DNA from: Saprospiraceae bacterium
Lineage (GTDB): Bacteria; Bacteroidota; Bacteroidia; Chitinophagales; Saprospiraceae
Reading direction: 5' to 3'
NCBI GenBank assembly: GCA_016716185.1
Contig: JADJWV010000002.1
Span: 1,898,501 to 1,962,500, forward strand
Length of the DNA stretch: 64,000 nucleotides
The notes beneath the pieces are model-generated. The model was not told the origin of the DNA, made no database searches, and saw only the letters and a list, made by a program, of their open reading frames with translations. A program made the position numbers and the translations under genes. Positions 62,180 through 64,000 of this stretch are shown piece after piece (position 1 is the first letter of the stretch; the number at the start of each line of letters is the position of its first letter).

Positions 62180-62893
62180 TTATCTAAATATCAATTCTAA
62201 TTCCTTTTCAAAATCTCTTAATGATTCAAATTCTAAAACATGGTTTGGCATTCCACAAGTTGGATTGTCAAATCTTATCCATACAGGAAATAATTCACAC
62301 CTCATAGCACCGACAACATCGTTAACCCAATTATCACCAATGAAAATGGCTTTAGAAGGATTTACACTGAGCTTTGAACAAATATCATTAAATATTTTGG
62401 AGTTCGGTTTTCTTGCACCTACTTCTGCTGATACAGAAATGGCATCGAATAAAGGCAAACCAGTTTGTTCTAAATAAGGTTGAATTGGAAAATCCCAGTT
62501 AGAACACAGACCAATTTTTTTATTATGCTTTCGTAATAATTGAATTACAGAATTTGCACCGAAAACCGCTTTTTTTGTAGCCGTTTTTTCTACCTCAAGC
62601 AAACAGTTATATACTTCATCTATTCTATCGATGGGTACGCCACTCTGCTTGATTAATTGAATGATATTATTTTTTCTCCAATCTTGGTAAGAAGGAGTTG
62701 AATTATAACTTGGAGTGAGGCATCCGTCAAAGCCATCTGCTTCCCACATTTCCTGCATAGCAAGATAACAATCAAATCCAAGGTTTCTTAGTGTTTCCCA
62801 CATTTGTGGGGGCTCATAATCAATTTCAACCAATGTACCATAAAAGTCAAAAATGTATGCTTCGGCTGAAAGGAGACGTTTTTTTATTTGCAT
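62180..62893 (-). CDS. HAD-superfamily hydrolase
   Basis: This 237-residue phosphatase-type HAD protein has motif I IFDFYGTLVEID (about 13-24), motif II GLCSNWDFP, and the conserved lysine in GARKPNSKIF. Motif IV is IFIGDNWVNDVVGA. The overall form (cap type I) matches phosphatases acting on small phosphate esters, although the substrate is not defined. The ATG at 62893 is used in place of a TTG six codons upstream. It follows the PhyH gene by 42 nt. Confidence 0.8.
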   Translation of the reverse strand: MQIKKRLLSAEAYIFDFYGTLVEIDYEPPQMWETLRNLGFDCYLAMQEMWEADGFDGCLTPSYNSTPSYQDWRKNNIIQLIKQSGVPIDRIDEVYNCLLEVEKTATKKAVFGANSVIQLLRKHNKKIGLCSNWDFPIQPYLEQTGLPLFDAISVSAEVGARKPNSKIFNDICSKLSVNPSKAIFIGDNWVNDVVGAMRCELFPVWIRFDNPTCGMPNHVLEFESLRDFEKELELIFR

Positions 62894-62935
62894 AAAACTT
62901 AATTGACTCAAAAGTTAAAAATGGAGTTTCTGTAG

Positions 62936-63844
62936 TTATTCTATTGGTACGATTGGAAAATGTACCCCCTCAATTTTATCCCCCGGTTTTAGGCCTACTT
63001 CATCATATGGAAAACGTTCGTTGCCAAGCCATATAGTTCCCTCGGCTACATACCTAAGTACATATACACAACGAGGTTTTGAAGTTAAATTGGGTAATGA
63101 ACCATGCCATAACATTGCATGATGTATTCCACACTCCCCAGGTTCAAGATTTCCATAGTCCACAACTTCAAGTCCTTCTAAAGTAGGATTCTGAGAAATT
63201 TCAACTGCGTTAGGTCTGTCTTTTTGCATTATTGATTTATCATCACCAAATCCAACTGGTAATGTTTCTTCATTTCTTTTATGTGAACCCGGTACTACCT
63301 GCATAGTTCCATTCTCTGTTGTTACAGCATCAAGAGCAATGAAGATTGTTGTTGCTGTTGGAGTTGCAAGTGGCCAATACGGAAAGTCCTGATGCCAAGG
63401 AATTGATTTGGCAAAGGGATTTTTTATTATCACATTATCTTCCATAAGGTGTACTTTCTTACCCTCAAGTAGCTGACTTGCTATTAAAGCAATAGACGGA
63501 TTCTTAGCAACTGTCTCAAAACGTTTGTCTCGTTTCCATAGGTTAAAAAGAAAGGGAAATGTTTTTGGTTTGCTATCAGTTCCCTCTCCATACTCAAAGG
63601 TTGTCTTACCAGATGAATCAATATTTCTCTTTATACGAATTGGGTCGGTAAGTTCATACTTTGGTGTCTCATCATGATCAAAGAGATATTCATCAATAGC
63701 CAAACGAAGTTCATTTGCTTTTTCTTCAGTTAAAATTCTGATAGGAACTAGAAATCCAAAATCCGTATATCTCTGAACTTCTTCTTCGGTCAATTTGCTT
63801 ATGCAATTGCTTTTATTTCCGTTACTTTTATTTGTATGCTCCAT
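62936..63844 (-). CDS. Phytanoyl-CoA dioxygenase (PhyH) family oxygenase
   Basis: This 302-residue Fe(II)/2-oxoglutarate-type oxygenase has IPWHQDFPYW (about 150) giving the HxD metal pair. GIHHAMLWHGSLPNL (about 245) gives the distal His, and RCVYVLRYV the 2-oxoglutarate-binding Arg. Family members hydroxylate lipids, amino acids or natural-product intermediates. With a HAD phosphatase, a kinase-like protein and a glycosyltransferase following, this looks like a small modification pathway. The 5' neighbour is cut by the window edge. Confidence 0.8.
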   Translation of the reverse strand: MEHTNKSNGNKSNCISKLTEEEVQRYTDFGFLVPIRILTEEKANELRLAIDEYLFDHDETPKYELTDPIRIKRNIDSSGKTTFEYGEGTDSKPKTFPFLFNLWKRDKRFETVAKNPSIALIASQLLEGKKVHLMEDNVIIKNPFAKSIPWHQDFPYWPLATPTATTIFIALDAVTTENGTMQVVPGSHKRNEETLPVGFGDDKSIMQKDRPNAVEISQNPTLEGLEVVDYGNLEPGECGIHHAMLWHGSLPNLTSKPRCVYVLRYVAEGTIWLGNERFPYDEVGLKPGDKIEGVHFPIVPIE

Positions 63845-63879
63845 TTGAAATTTATTTATATTAATGATTGTCTATGAAT

Positions 63880-64000
63880 TTAATTTAACGTTCGTTTTGT
63901 AGCAATGAAACTATTTGTCCAAGGGCCTGTTCTTTGATACTCAATAAAAAACCAATCAGGTGTTTCCTTCTGCCATTCAAAAAAGGCTCTTTGTTCACCC
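63880..64000 (-). CDS. 3' end of an unidentified gene (partial)
   Basis: The last 39 codons of a minus-strand frame run off the window edge, ending PWTNSFIATKRTLN before a TAA. The earlier part includes WQKETPDWFFIEYQRTG. It lies 35 nt upstream of the PhyH gene and probably belongs to the same transcription unit. The piece is too short to assign; the final beta-hairpin-like end could suit a methyltransferase or an oxygenase. Confidence 0.5.
   Translation of the reverse strand, partial: GEQRAFFEWQKETPDWFFIEYQRTGPWTNSFIATKRTLN

Overview
The window reads as chromosome of a member of the Bacteroidota, most likely Saprospiraceae-like. This is inferred from five secreted proteins with type IX secretion (T9SS) C-terminal sorting tails, promoter boxes of the Bacteroidota form TAnnTTTG, SprB-like adhesin repeats, a DUF1501/DUF1800 pair, a fused SecDF, a CcmE with CxxxY, and a tmRNA tag (GNTSFAVAA) that aligns with the GETNYALAA-type tags of the phylum. 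No rRNA or tRNA gene was seen.

About 0.2-55.5 kb is mostly housekeeping chromosome. In order: comEC and a helix-hairpin-helix protein; fbp; a TM287-like ABC half-exporter and a DUF3276 protein; a secreted metzincin-like protein; a sugar nucleotidyltransferase; a DUF1800-DUF1501 operon; a ferredoxin-NADP reductase with its 2Fe-2S ferredoxin; an MscS channel and an OmpA lipoprotein; secDF; a TonB receptor; mutS; a thioredoxin-adhesin fusion; ffh; a degenerate FtsE-like ATPase; ccmE-ccmF with a DUF2520 gene; ssrA (tmRNA); purC; a sigma-70 factor; rpsO-pnp; ribA-mazG; smc; a MATE transporter; a metallophosphoesterase; a hotdog thioesterase; a GIY-YIG protein; and a large secreted esterase.

Two repeat regions interrupt this. 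At 35.63-36.89 kb an exact 420-bp unit occurs three times in tandem between a small conserved gene and the 3' end of tmRNA. Its junctions join tmRNA 3'-end sequence to the small gene. At 51.14-51.59 kb a 90/55-bp palindromic repeat runs into, and supplies the C-terminus of, the GIY-YIG gene.

From 55.5 to 57.55 kb lies a decayed zone: a frameshifted outer-membrane-type gene, an internally deleted IS1182-type transposase, and several inverted repeats. A 12-bp palindrome overlaps the promoter of a small, also frameshifted, gene.

From 57.85 kb to the end the DNA looks more AT-rich by eye and carries a tight minus-strand cluster. In transcription order it has a cut-off gene, a PhyH dioxygenase, a HAD hydrolase, a dTMP-kinase-like protein, a GT2 glycosyltransferase, a TIR-WD40 protein and a SelO-like protein. 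Gaps run from about 5 to 56 nt. A small-molecule-type enzyme set joined to a TIR-propeller and a kinase-fold protein is the best candidate here for an undescribed system. Its function is inference only.
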